A DNA stretch of 64,000 nucleotides from Apium graveolens (taxonomy: Eukaryota > Streptophyta > Magnoliopsida > Apiales > Apiaceae): positions 62,992,503 through 63,056,502 of the forward strand of contig NC_133657.1 in assembly GCF_009905375.1 (NCBI RefSeq), read 5' to 3'. Positions 1 through 12,400 of the stretch are shown one piece after another. The notes under the pieces were generated by a model. It did no database searches. It worked only from the letters and a program-made list of their open reading frames with translations, and was not told the origin of the DNA. Every line of letters begins with the position of its first letter. The first letter of the stretch is position 1. Made by a program: the position numbers and the translations under genes.

Positions 1-60
1 AGTTTTTGGAGGTTCTTCAGTTTTGGTGGGCTTGGTTGGAGTTTGTTCTTCTTCAGACAT
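1..60 (-). pseudogene. Element A: N-terminus of copia gag (cut by window edge)
   Basis: The minus-strand ATG is at 60-58 and the frame is open to the window edge. The first 20 residues read MSEEEQTPTKPTKTEEPP and closely match the gag start of element G at 34382 (MSETETPTKPTKTEEPPKT), so A and G belong to one family. Its 5' LTR and primer site lie just above at 102-720 in the correct order. Nothing can be said about the rest of the protein. Whether the element is intact lies outside the window. Confidence 0.75.
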
Positions 61-101
61 GATTGTTTTTGGATCTTAAACTATTTGTGTGTTAACAGAT
101 T

Positions 102-116
102 GGCTCTGATACCACT
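102..116 (-). other. Element A primer-binding site
   Basis: Read on the minus strand this is AGTGGTATCAGAGCC, directly abutting the inner LTR end. It is the usual plant copia site complementary to the 3' end of initiator-Met tRNA. It fixes both the element's orientation and the LTR border at 117. Confidence 0.85.
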
Positions 117-720
117 TGTTAGGTCACACACACTGTAGAAGGGGGTTGAATACAGTGTTTATCACAATCAAATCGAATTAAACTCAAGTAACAGAAAATA
201 GATTTTATTCAACAAAATAAATTCTGTTACAATATGGAACTGTCATCTCTCAGTGATGAACAAATTATCACGAGAGCTGCTAGGGTTACAATAAATAATA
301 ACTTCGATTATGATAACACATATAGTGTAAACCCTATGTCTGTGTTTATATACTACACAGTTACAAGATAATCGCTAATTGATATTGAATATGATTCTGT
401 ATCCTAAAATATATCAATTAGATATCTTCTTTTCCAAGTCTTCTATCTTCCATAGAAATCTTCTTTATGCATATCTCTTCTTTATTTAGTCTTGATCTTC
501 TTTCCTTTCAATCAGCCTTTTATTAACTCTTCGTCCTCCCGCACTTAAGTTCTGATATCCATCTTCTGATAATTATCTCCTGATAATTTAAGTACTGATA
601 TCCTTAAGTTCCGACTTCTAGTAAGTACTGATTTCAGTAAGTACTGATATTTCCTGTTTGTTAATATCTGAAAACTAAAAATGAAACACATTAGATATGA
701 CATCTCAAATATATCTAACA
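117..720 (-). repeat. 5' LTR of minus-strand copia element A
   Basis: The repeat is bounded by TGTTAG...CTAACA and is 604 bp long. It matches the LTR of element G (33732-34325) over its length, including the start TGTTAGATATATTTGA and the end GTGTGTGACCTAACA read on the minus strand. A TATATAAA box (minus) lies at 345-352. Several copies of an AAGTACTGAT-like motif lie at about 590-652, in the U3 part. The outer flank begins TTAAC at 721; the matching target duplication would lie beyond the window. Confidence 0.85.
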
Positions 721-1200
721 TTAACCATTAATTCAGAATTTTTATAATTCAAAAATTATTATTCTTATTTAACAAATGGGTCTGCATCTAAACCTATGTT
801 TGAAGTTGGACTCTGCCTAAAAGTAAACATTACATTTCCTATGTTTATGAAATTGGTCCAAATTGTAAAAATGGCCCAACAACCCAGAAAATTAAAATTA
901 TCGTTTGAACTATAATGGATTAATACAACACAAAATTTGTTTTCTTGAATACAAATTACACATGTTATTATTTTTCGATATAAAATTACACTTTTTTTAA
1001 CAAAATTAGACATTAGACTATTTAAATTATTACACTATCAAAAAGGAATAATCACATACAAAAAATAAGATTAGTAAATAATTTATTTTCCGTCATATAA
1101 TAAATTCTTTTTACATTATATATACAAATAAAAAAATGAAGTTTCACTTGACATAGCCATTGAACATTATAAACCCGCGCAGCGGGGCACACATACTAGT
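721..1200 (+). mobile_element. 3' tail of a Helitron-like element
   Basis: The terminus at 1174-1200 has the Helitron 3' pattern: a short GC-rich hairpin (CCCGC at 1174-1178, loop, GCGGG at 1182-1186) followed about 10 nt later by CTAG (1196-1199) and a host T. The preceding AT-rich stretch to 721 has no credible gene; the longest minus-strand frame (765-1013) has no recognisable domain. No RepHel gene or 5' TC end is visible, so the 5' limit is unknown. LTR element A probably inserted into it. Family knowledge: Helitrons end in a hairpin plus CTRR and insert between A and T. Confidence 0.55.
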
Positions 1201-1326
1201 ATAACATAACATCAGAATTATAACTCGACCCTAAATTCATCCCATTTTCAATTTAAAAATACTGCCCTTATACGTATAGTCTATACACATTTTCCCATAA
1301 TCATGAGTCATTCAACCACCACTCTC
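1201..1326. other. Pre-insertion flank and target duplication of element B
   Basis: AT-rich sequence with no gene. Its last five bases, CTCTC (1322-1326), are repeated at 14428-14432 immediately after the 3' LTR. This is the 5-bp target-site duplication expected from copia integration. Confidence 0.85.
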
Positions 1327-2613
1327 TGAAAGGCATATGTCATAGCCTATTTATTTATTCGAGGATTTAACTCAACTCAAATATGGATGTAACAAGTAAA
1401 TAGTGGTTCTATCGTCAGAGAGATCTCTCAGAGTAACATATGTCAAAGGATTGAGTAACATTGTTCTTCTACAGACTTGATGACTTAATTCACTGGAAGA
1501 AGCTCAAGAAATTGATCAAGCCTCAGTGATATAAATCAAGATTGTGGATTTAATCAAGTGATAGAGATCTCGTCAGGGTATCAATTCATTACAAGGATTT
1601 AGTCTGAAGAAAATCAAGAGTATCAAGGTCAAGGCATGAAGAAACGTCACGGAAGTTAGTCATTCATGAACCAGACAGTACATCGAGTGTCAACATTGAA
1701 GTGGTGGAATTGATTCATAATTGACAGTGATTTTCAGAAGAATGGTTGCTGCTCAAGAGTAGTATTAATTCTCTATTAATTAATTAAGTCGTATAATTTA
1801 ATTAAGAAAATAAATTATATCTTCAAAGATTAATTTATTGATTAATTGAATTAATTGATTAATTAATTCTGAATTAATATTATATATTTTCAGAATTGAT
1901 TTTGAATTAATATTATATATTAATTCAGCAAGACTTTCTTTTGTATTAGCAAGACAATCGGTATGACAATCAATAGTCATACTGAAAGTCATGCCAGTTT
2001 ATTTGATTGTCTTGCCAGTTCATTTAGATTGTCTTGCCGAAAGTCCTATCATTTCAATTGATAGTCCTACCGAAAGTCTTACCAGTTCAAAGGATTGTCA
2101 TGCTGAGCTAAATGGATTGTCTTGCCAATTAAAATCACAGAAGACAATATAAAGCAAAGCAGATCATTTTTCAACAGACAGCAGAGTATTGAATATCATT
2201 CAGCAGAACACAGAACACAGAACAAAAGAAACCTGCAGAGAATTTATTGCAAATTCACAGATCATTTATTTCTAGTATTTATTGTTAAATCCAATCCACT
2301 AGAAATACTTTTCTTGTTCTTGTGTAACTATCTAGCGGATCGAAATCCCTAGAACTTAATCTCAAATCGCTTTTAGCATTTGATCTTTTTATTGCAAAAA
2401 TAGAAAAAGTTCATGTCGAATTTATTCTAGATTTGTGATAATTGATTTGAGATTAATCCCTTGTAAATGATACCATTGTTGTAACACCTTTCAAGTTTAA
2501 TAATAATTTTATTTAACTTGAATTTTGTTTCACTTTTTTATTCCGCATTTTATTCGATTAAACGGTATTGTTTGTATTCAACCTCCCTTCTACAAAAATA
2601 TTGAGACCTAACA
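1327..2613 (+). repeat. 5' LTR of element B
   Basis: Starts TGAAAGGCATATG and ends GAGACCTAACA (1287 bp), matched by the 3' LTR. The centre (about 1947-2130) holds many copies of a GACAATC/GATTGTC motif in both orientations (for example AAGACAATCGGTATGACAAT). A TATAAAG box follows at 2148-2154, so transcription probably starts near 2180. The short frames inside have no coding signal. Confidence 0.92.
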
Positions 2614-2628
2614 ATTGGTATCAGAGCC
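2614..2628 (+). other. Element B primer-binding site
   Basis: ATTGGTATCAGAGCC directly follows the LTR; it complements the 3' end of plant initiator-Met tRNA, which primes minus-strand DNA synthesis. Confidence 0.88.
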
Positions 2629-2709
2629 TTCTGATTAACGTACAAATCAAGATCCTAGACTTTTGTGTTTCTTTCACTCCTTGAATTTTTATTTACTCAA
2701 AAATTCATA

Positions 2710-5700
2710 ATGACTACACAAAAAGTTGGAACCGTTAAAATTCCACTATTCGATAAAGAAATTTATGTTATGTGGAAGAAGAAGATGCTATTGTTTTTAC
2801 AAGTTGCAAATTCCAAATATCTGGAAGTGTTAAAGAAGGGTCCTAAAATTCCGATGGTTATTGAACCAGAGGTAATAGATAATGATGTGGTGATTACCAA
2901 AGCAAGAACTTATGTGAAAGATCCTGAGGATTTTTCTCCTGCTGAAAAAGAAGAAGCCTCCCTGGATGCTAGCCTTCAATTAATTTTAGTAGATTCCCTT
3001 GATCTCTTGATGAATAGACATGTGATGAACTGTAAAGATTCCAAACATATCTGGGAAACTATTGAGGTTATTAATGAAGGCACAGAGGAAGTTAGGGAGA
3101 ACAAGTTAGAAATCCTAACCTCTGAGTATGAATACTTTAAATCCAATCCAGGAGAAGGAATCACTGAAGTGTTTGAGAGGTACAATGCATTGATCAACAA
3201 CCTGAACATTAATGGTAAATACTATTCCATCAGGGAGGTCAACAAAAAGTTCCTTTTAACACTGCCAACTCATCTCGAACATAGAATCACCGCCATAAGA
3301 GAAGCAAGAGATCTGAGTGAGATTTCTTTGGAAAGGCTCTATGGTATGTTAAAGACTTATGAGTTGGAGCAGATTCAGCAGAAGGAAGTTTACGGGAAAG
3401 GAAGAGTGGTCAGCACGTCTACTGCTCTAGTAGCTGATGAACAACAACAATCTCAACAGTCAGAAAGAATAGTACAGTCTTCCAAGGTTGAAGAAAATGT
3501 GATAGTAGCAGAATTTGATCCTCCTACTACAAATCAATCAGGAGATGATTTTTATTCCTTGGAAGAACTGGAGCAATTGGAGGATGAGTCAATGGCCCTG
3601 ATTGTCAAGAGATTCTCAAACGTCAGATTCAAAAGGAATCCCAAGTTCAAGTACAAGTCCAACTACAACAGATTCCAGAAAGGTGGATCTTCATCCTCTA
3701 ACACCAGCAGTGGTGGGTACAAAACATGGATGGTTGATCGAAGCACCATTCGATGCTTCAACTGCAATGAGTTGGGACACTTTGCCACAGAATGCAGGAA
3801 GCCAAAACAAGTTAGGAAGAACTCTTACGATTCTAATCAGAAGAGTAAATCTTAAAGGGCTTACCTGGCAAAGGGAAGAAACTGGGATGATACTGACAGT
3901 GAAGATGAAGAAGTTGGAAATCTTGCTCTCATGGCTAGTGATGCAAACACCTCATCGTCAAGAAAAGAGGTAAAATTTACTGATGCTGAATTAGTTTATC
4001 ATCTAGGAGGTTCCTTAGATTGTGCTCATCATGATAATGAATTGTTAAATAAACAAATCAAAGACCTTGAGAAAGAGTTCAGTGAATTAAGACTTGTGCA
4101 CATTAATCAAGATAAATTAAAAGAACAAGTATATTTTCTAGATAATAGAGTTGACTGTTATAGACAACTTGAAACTATTCTCAAAGACAAGATCACCGGT
4201 CTTGAGGCTAAGGTTAAAGCTTACTTTAATTCTTGTTCGAAGTCCAAAGAGTTTTACAATAAGCAAGCTGTTAATCAAACATCTGGAATAGGTTATGATT
4301 ACAATGTTGCTATTGGAAAATTAGGCATAAACTCCCCTCCTCATGTATGTGCTAAAGGCAGGGAAGTACCACATGTGCTTAAGGGTGTTGATGAACCCCT
4401 CTATAAAGAATCAATTGCTGAACCATTTGTTGAGACCTCATTTATTATTCAAGAAGAAATCCGTGCTGAAGATCATGCTAATGAGAAAGCTGTCTCCAAG
4501 TCAAGTGTGTCAAAGGTTCCAGTCAAAGTTGTGAAAGCAACTGAGACTAACTCAGACACACATGAGTTGGATAACACAAATGCCATGTCTACCATGCATA
4601 AGTTGCCTATTATTAATCCCTCTCATAAAGCATGTGGTGTTCCTGATTGTATGTCTTGTGCTTTTAATTTGATGTATGCTTATTTTAATGGTAAGCATGT
4701 TTCTAATGATAAGACTACTCCTCGTCAGCATGTGAATAATAGAAAGCATGATAGGTCTAAGACTGCTATTCTCCTAAAGCTAGAAAGGAGACATTTGTGC
4801 CTAAGCCTAAACAGAAATTTGTCAAGGCTGTTCACAAGGTCAAATGTCCAGTCATTGAGAAAGTTGAGAACATTAAAATTAAGAATGTTGTTTTTCCTGA
4901 TAAAGGCCAATTTTACAAGTATGTCGGACCCAGCCAAGCTTGGGTTCCGAAGAAGGTCTAATCCATTTGTATTACAGGGCATTAAACAAGTACAACCGGT
5001 AGTGTGGATTCTTGACAGCGGATCGCCAAGACATATGACCGGAGATAGAGCCCTGCTATCAAATGTGGTTAAGAAAGCTGGCCCAGTGGTTACCTTTGGA
5101 GATAACAGCAAAGGTTTAACGGAGGGATATGGCTATTTGCTAGCTGGAAATGTTATCATTGAAAATGTGTATGTTGTGCAAGGACTTGAACACAATCTGC
5201 TTAGCATTAGTCAGTTCTGTGACAACGACAACAATGTTTTATTCGACAAGCTGAAGTGTCAGATTCTGCACAAGAAAAATGAAAAACCCTCCTTGATGGG
5301 AATCCGGAAAGGAAATCTGTTCGTAGCTGACATGAACTCTGGAAGCAATCCTGAAGTCAATTGTTTCTATGCAAAGGCATCGTCAGATGAGAGTTGGCTA
5401 TGACACAAGAGACTTTCTCATCTCAATTTCAAAACAATGAATTCTCTTGTCAAAAGAGAATTGGTCAGAGGTCTGCCTCAGCTGGAATTCTCCCCAGAAG
5501 GACTATGTGAGGCTTGCCAGAAAGGAAAGTCAAAGAAAGCAAGTCACAGAGGCACTGACACATCTTCCATAACTGGTGTTCTGCAATTATTGCACATGGA
5601 TTTATTTAGACCAGTTAATGTCCTTTCGATGTCAAAGAAGTGTTACTGTCTTGTGATAGTTGATGACTATTCCAAGTATACGTGGGTTTTATTCCTTCAC

Positions 5701-8213
5701 TCTAAGGATGAAACACCACAAGTTGTGATTGATCATATCAAGTTGATCGAGTTAGATTCTAATATCCCTGTTAGAGCAATAAGGTCAGATAATGGAACAG
5801 AATTCAAGAATTCACTTCTCAATGGATTCTGTACAGACAAAGGGATTACCAGACAATTTTCAGCTCCTAGAACCCCTCAGCAAAATGGAGTGGTAGAAAG
5901 GAAGAATCGTACATTGATTGAAGCTGCAAGAACGATGTTAAGTGAATCAGGTCTTCCAATGTACTTTTGGGCTGAAGCTGTCAATACTGCATTTTATACT
6001 CAGAATCGAACTCTGATCAACAAAGACTTCATGAAAACTCCTTATGAGATTTTGAATGAACAGAAACCTTCTATCAAATACTTTCATGTATTTGGTGCCA
6101 GATGCTTCGTGCTCAAGGATGGAGATGATCGTCGTGGTAAATTCGAGGCAAAGGCATATGAGGGTATTTTTGTTGGATATGGAAGAAGATCATACAGAGT
6201 GTATATCATTGATCAACACAAAGTAACTGAAAGTGTCAATGTTATATTTGATGACACTAAACTCCCTAGTATCCAAACTGAAGATCCGTCTGAGAAACTG
6301 AAGTTTGATGACATGTCAGATTCAGAATCAGAACATGGTCAAGAAACTGAGGTTGTTGCTGGTGAAGAACCTGTTAATCATGATAATACTCAAGGTAATG
6401 GTGATGGAAACTTTGGCAACAATGGAGATACCACTGCTACTGACGGAGAATCTTCAAGTCAACATGGCAACAACTCAGGGGGAGATGCTGAAGGATCAAC
6501 TAGTAGGACACAACATCCCAATGAATTTCAAGGCGAATCATCAAGATCAAATCTTCCAAGACAGACTGTCTGGAATAAAGCTCATCCTTTTGAGTTGATT
6601 ATTGGTGATCCAGATGTTGGAGTCAGAACTAGACGTGCTACTCAAAATGAGTGTCTGTTCTCAGGATTTCTTTCTGAGATGGAACCTAAGAAGATTGAGG
6701 AAGCACTGACTGATCCAGATTGGGTGATTGCTATTTAAGATGAACTCAATCAGTTTGAACATCAACAAGTCTGGAAACTGGTACCTAGACCTACTCACAA
6801 GAAAACTGTTGGTACTCGATGGGTATTTAGGAATAAACTAGATGAAGATGGTGTGGTTACAAGAAACAAAGCAAGACTGGTAGCTAAAGGGTATTCTCAA
6901 GCTGAAGGCATTGATTATGATGAAACCTATGCTCCAGTGGCTAGACTAGAGGCCATCAGGATATTTCTAGCATTTGCAGCATTCTCTAACTTTAAAGTTT
7001 ATCAAATGGATGTCAAGAGTGCCTTTCTGAATGGAAAGCTGGATGAAGAGGTATTTGTAGAGCAACCTCCTGGTTTTGAAGATCCAGATCATTTGGATTT
7101 TGTCTACTTTCTGTTCAAGGCTATCTATGGACTCAAACAGTCTCCGAGAAAATGGTATGACACTCTTCTGAATTTCTTATTGAAAATAGCTTTATTAGAG
7201 GTGTCATAGACAAAACTCTCTTTTCTAAAAAGCATAAGAATGATACTATATTAGTCCAAGTCTATGTGGATGATATAATATTTGGGTCTACTAATGATAA
7301 TCTCTGTAAGAGATTTGCTAAGTTAATGCACAGCAAATTTGAAATGAGCATGATGGGAGAGCTGAAGTTCTTTCTTGGATTACAAGTAAATCAAAGGTTA
7401 GATCAAACTTTTATTTGTCAATCCAAGTATCTCAAAGAACTCCTCAAAAAGTACAATCTAGAGGATTCTTCATCAGCAAGGACTCCGTCAACTACAGCTG
7501 TCAAGCTTGTACCATGTGAAAACTCCATTAAGGTAGATGTCACAAGCTACAGAGGTATGATTGGCTCATTACTCTATCTTACTGCAAGTAGACCAGATAT
7601 TATGTATGCTACATGCTTATGTGCAAGGTTCCAAGCGGATCCTAGAGATATTCATCTCGTTGTTGTTAAACGAATCTTAAGATATCTTAAGGGAACACCA
7701 AATCTAGGTATTTGGTACCCTAAAGAATCTGGTTTTAACCTTGTTGGATATACAGATTAAGATTACGCAGGAAGTGTTGTTGATAGGAAAAGCACCTCAG
7801 GAAGTTGTCAATTCCTAGGTAGCAGACTAGTCTCATGGTACAGCAAGAAACAACAAACAGTTTCAAATTCAACGGCCGAGGCTGAATATATTGCTGCTGG
7901 AAGCTTCTGTGCTCAGATCTTGTGGATTAGGAATCAGCTACGGGACTATGGCTCTGTATTGAACAAAATATCTATTCTATGTGACAATACAAGTGCAATA
8001 GCCATCACCAACAACCCTGTGCAGCATACAAGGACCAAGCACATTGACATCAGGTATCATTTTATTAGAGAGCACGTCATGAATGGTACTGTTGAACTAT
8101 TTTTTGTTCCAACAGAAGAACAAATAGCAGATATTTTCACTAAACCTCTTGATGAATCCACATTTACCAAATTAGTCGGTAAATTGGGTATGTTGAATAG
8201 CTTTAGTGATTAA
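2710..8213 (+). pseudogene. Element B gag-pol polyprotein, degenerate
   Basis: The start at 2710 (MTTQKVGTVKIPLF) is chosen because element E conserves it and because it follows the LTR leader. Domains in order: UBN2-type Gag; CCHC knuckle CFNCNELGHFATEC (3754-3795); a candidate intron (3970-4977); protease D-S-G at 5014-5022; integrase with an H-H-C-C region (about 5410-5530) and RSDNGTEF (about 5785); RT with YVDDIIFG (7264-7287); RNase H ending at 8213. Breaks relative to copy E: stops at 3853, 5401, 6736 and 7758, and a 1-nt loss near 7168. Gag packages RNA, protease cuts the polyprotein, and RT/RNase H and integrase copy and insert DNA. The many lesions make this copy inactive. Confidence 0.9.
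3970..4977 (+). other. Candidate intron holding the Gag C-terminal extension and Gag stop (element B)
   Basis: Bounded by AGAAAAGAG|GTAAAATTT and GTATTACAG|GGC. Both borders are phase 0, and joining them gives ...KEGIKQVQ, exactly the protein of copy E, which lacks this segment. The segment encodes a coiled-coil-like stretch rich in L, E and K (about 4030-4240), a Cys-rich patch (about 4630-4660) and a terminal AWVPKKV followed by TAA at 4959-4961. That tail lies one frame off; a 1-nt loss near 4770 accidentally leaves a misleading continuous frame into pol. Equivalent segments occur in C, F and G. Splicing is inferred, not observed. Confidence 0.6.
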
Positions 8214-9455
8214 ACGTGTGAATATCTGAAATCTGTTCTTGAGTGAATTTACAAATGAATTTTTCATAAATGAAAAATTCATTTGCAAATTTATTTTATC
8301 ATTTTCCAAAATTTCTTGCTTATTTCTATATAATTTTTATTATCTTATCTTATTTATTTACTCAACTTGTTAATTTCAATGTCTCAGAATAGTTTATTTT
8401 CTCTAAAAATATTTTTTTATGAATTTTATTTGCTAAAATTCAAAAGGAATCTATTTTTGGACTGAAAATATAATTATGTCTGAAATATTTTAATTGTGTA
8501 AATACTTTCTGCCATATCTATATTAGTATTTTTTTTTGTAGTTTTCTGTAATTTTTTTTATATATATATGTTCTGTTTTTGTTAAAAAACTGTTAATATC
8601 TGGTTTATAAAATATATATATTTATTTGTTTGTGTTAAGTTTTTTACTTGAATGACAATCGGCAAGACAATTGAAATTGTCTTGCTGAAAGACATTCCAG
8701 TACAAATGCATGTTTATTTTTAATTCAGGTTAATTTTATAACTGACAAGACAATCGGTATGACTATTGATTGTCATGCCAGTAATAAAATTAATATCAGA
8801 TATTTTATGTTTTATTTTGTACTGGTATGACAATCGGTATGACTATCAGATTGTCATACCAGTTATATTTTTTTACTATTTTTTGTTTGTTTTGTTTTGT
8901 TTTTGTCTTCTCATTTGCCCGGTATGACAATCAGTATGACAATCGGTAAGACTATCCCGAATTGTCATACCAATTGTCTACTTAATGTTTTTTTTCCTGT
9001 TCTGTTTTCTAATTCATTCAGTTTTTGTTAAAAATTTCAACAGTCAGTTTTTTCTCTCTCATTTTTTCTCTCTCTCTCTCTCTCTCTCTATTCGATCAAA
9101 CTCAAAACCATCTCCATTGTCTTCCTTGCTCGAGTTTTTACTCAGCAAACTAAAACATCACTCCTGTGATATATACATACACGTATATACATACAGAAGT
9201 GCTGTCGATTTTTTTTTTAAAAAAAATCAGTTTGTGTTTGTTTGATTTTGAGTATTTTTATTTTATTTTTGTTTGGTGTCTTGTGCGTTTTTCAAATCTG
9301 CTTTTGTGAGTTAAGAACTTTAACGAGATACATTTCTTTCTAAATTTTTCGAATATAATTAATTTAATTCGAATTATTAAATTAATTTAATTAATTCAAA
9401 TTTTCTTAAATATTACTCTTAAAATTCTGAAAGTGTGTGTCTTATTTTTTTTTTA
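8214..9455 (+). other. Spacer between pol and extra ORF of element B
   Basis: About 1.2 kb without coding signal. It contains a cluster of inverted-repeat motifs (8651-8960), a (CT)n run near 9059-9089, and an AT-rich leader directly before the extra ORF. Because the same motif cluster sits upstream of the LTR TATA box, the spacer may contain a second promoter or processing region; this is inference. Confidence 0.6.
8651..8970 (+). repeat. Cluster of GACAATC/GATTGTC inverted repeats
   Basis: At least four palindromic units: AAGACAATTGAAATTGTCTT (near 8663), GACAATCGGTATGACTATTG with GATTGTCATGCC (near 8746), GGTATGACTATCAGATTGTC (near 8837) and GGTATGACAATCAGTATGAC with ATTGTCATACC (near 8920). 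The same motif fills the central LTR (1947-2130), and copy E has a matching cluster at 50181-50490. Confidence 0.75.
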
Positions 9456-12400
9456 ATGGCTCTCAATTTCCAAATTGTTTCGCATAACCTTGTTGGTTAT
9501 TTTAATCCAGATAAATGTGATGTAGAAAAAATTAAGCCGTGGATTAGATTTTTAAATGACCATTCGATTGTTAGCTCTGCTATTAAATTAAATGTGATTT
9601 TAAATATTGATCTGCTCAGACTGATTTGCACAACCTCTACTGTGGCCGATAATTTTAAATCTTTTTCATTCACCGTGGCAAACACACAGTATGTGGTTGA
9701 TGAAACAGTCGTCAATCGAGCGTTAAATTTTCCTATGGACAATTTCTGTAATTTGCCCTCTGAAAATGATATTTCAAACTTTTTCCATGCTATTCACTAT
9801 CAGGGGGTGATTAATTTAACCAAATTGTCTAAATCCAATTTGGTTTCTGAATGAGACATTTTCTTCGATACTCTTTCTAAAGTGTTTGCCAACTGCACTA
9901 AATCCAACTTTCACAACATCACTTCCACTCTGCAGTATATTGGTCTTGCGGTTGTTTTCAATCAAAGGATCAATTTTGGCAAACTACTTTTACCCATTCT
10001 GTTGAGACGTCTCACTGCTGCTTTACGTGATCATTCTACAAATCGTAGGGTCTCGTGCTACTATGCTCATTTTCTCATGCTCATAGCAGAACATATTCTC
10101 TCACCTGAGCATAAAGCCCTTTTTGCTAACTCCCCAGTAACCGAACCCCCTCCAGTAAGCAAAAAGATTTACACCCGCCATGACACAACTTTCAAATTCA
10201 TGCAAGTTCCAGTACTTGTATCTGCTTTCATGGCCACTTATATTCCTTTACCTACCTTCAATCTTCCCGGTCATGAATAGCAAGCTCAACCTCCAGTGGT
10301 TCAAACCACCCAGGCTCAAACATCAGATGCTCTTCCTCTACAGGTAATAATTCCTCAAACTCAACCTATTTCTACTTCTGTTGAAAGACCCCCAGTGGTT
10401 GATAGGACTGACCATGAAGTTGTAGAACCACAGCTTCAATCCCAGGTCATAGAGCCAAACACAGAGTCACAACCTATCTCAACCTCTCCCCCACTGTCTA
10501 AAATGTTGCCTAGAAGGTTAGTAGGAAGTAGTTTGTTAGTGGATGTGAATGAACCCTCAGCTCTGCCTCCACCCAAAAAAAGGAGAACATTTACTGAGGC
10601 ATCTGAAAGCCCATCCTTGTCCTCCCAACATGACATGGACTTTGAAATGGCCACTGAAAAGTTACTAGAAACATTCTCTCAACAGGATGAATCTATTGAA
10701 ATTCGCCATAGGGCCATGGCATCCTGTACTGAGTCAAGCACAATTCCATTACTCACAATGGAAGCATACAGACCAGTAGATGATACTCAGGACACGAAGC
10801 GAGGAGTGCACATTGAGTCGGTTACAATGCCTGCCATAGTTACGGCAGAAGAGCAGTCACATGCTTCTGAGGGAAAATCTGACTCTCAGCCACCTTTAAT
10901 AGAGTCATTTTCTCCCCTCCCAGATCCAACACCTCTGGCTCCCTCACGGGATTCTCCACTCGCAGATTTATCTGGAGAAAGTGGAGGGCAACTCGGTCAA
11001 TCTATCCCTGAAGTAATTCAGACATCTATTTCACATGAAATGATAGGTTTGACTGAGGATCGGGACTCGCGAATTCCCATTGCACCACCACTGACCTCTC
11101 TTGAAAAGGCTAGGGTGATTTTAAATGCAGGTACAGAAGATCAGTATCAGGAAGACTCCTCACGAGCAATTATATTGAGAGATACACATGCACGTGAGTT
11201 GAGTGAATTAAACAGGAGAGATATTCAGGTGAGTGCACACACAGACACAAACACTGAAAATCTGTTAGCTCAAATTGCTGATCTCAAGGAACAACTTGCA
11301 AAAAGTCAGGCTGAAGCTAAATCATTCAAAGCACAAGTGGTTGAACGGTCTTCATCTTCCACCTCTGTCAATAATCAGCTGGCTCTCATCAGGACTGAAA
11401 TATCAGATTTGAAGACATCTGTTGTATCAAAGCTTAACTCAATCCAGGCATCTCCAACGTTATCAGCTGACGACATTTCAAACTTCTGCTCTCTACATAC
11501 AAGAATGACTTCTCTTGAAGAATTGGTTGAAATGAATCATTCACTAGATTCTTCCAGATTTCTGAAGATAGAGACGGGCATGGAACATCTGAATGAAGGG
11601 ATGAAGCACTTGTACTTCATGATCAAAATTTCTCACTGTCCCAATAAAGAACAAAGGACTTTCTTTGAAGGGCCGTCTGGTGGAGGCTCAGGCTCGGGAG
11701 GTGATGGAGGTCATGGAGGATCTAAGGGAAAGTCTGTAGAGGATTCCTCAACTAAGGGGGAGAAGAAAGGGAGAAGTGAAAAGGAAAAAGAAAAAGATTC
11801 GTCTGCTGGAGGCACAGGGAAGCCTGATGATATCTACTATAGTGGAGAACATGATGACTTTGATATTTGTGACGTTCCCACTGAACCAGTCTTGGAAGAT
11901 AAAGATGGTTTCTTTGAAGCTGAGGAGGAAAGTGATTTTGGAGAATGTGAAGAGGAAGCTCCAGTGGATCCTCTGTTTGAGAAAGAGTTTCAGCAGCAGC
12001 AGTCAGAGATGAAAAGAAAAGAAGCTGAACTCAAAAAGGTATCCCAGATCATTGACATGAGGAAAGACATACAAAGAACATAAGCTCTTCAAAAGCAACA
12101 TCTTCATGACATTAAGGCTCAAGAAAGGAGAAGAGATGACGGACTGAAGACTGGTGAAAAATGGGATGAAGCTAGGAGAGTACTTGATATGCCTCAGCTG
12201 AGCACAAACAATGATAGACAGTTTCTACATCTTCTGGACAAGCTGGAGATCTCTAATCCAAACAATGACATGTACATGAATGCTATAAAGACTGAAGTCT
12301 CAAGGATCACAGCTGCCTTTGACAGATCACTAAATGAGATGAGCATATTTGTATATTGTCAGAGCGAAGGATCTTTCAAGGTGTCACTTCATCTGTTTGA

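Noticed and set aside
765..1013. 82-codon minus-strand frame
   Set aside because: AT-rich, no domain, inside a Helitron-like tail; length expected by chance.
1947..2130. CRISPR-like regular repeats
   Set aside because: Short inverted words of uneven spacing inside a plant LTR; no constant repeat-spacer pattern and no cas genes.
2122..2352. 76-codon frame seen identically in both B LTRs (also 13936-14166)
   Set aside because: It is inside the LTR leader after the TATA box; repetition reflects LTR identity, and the E LTRs do not keep the frame.
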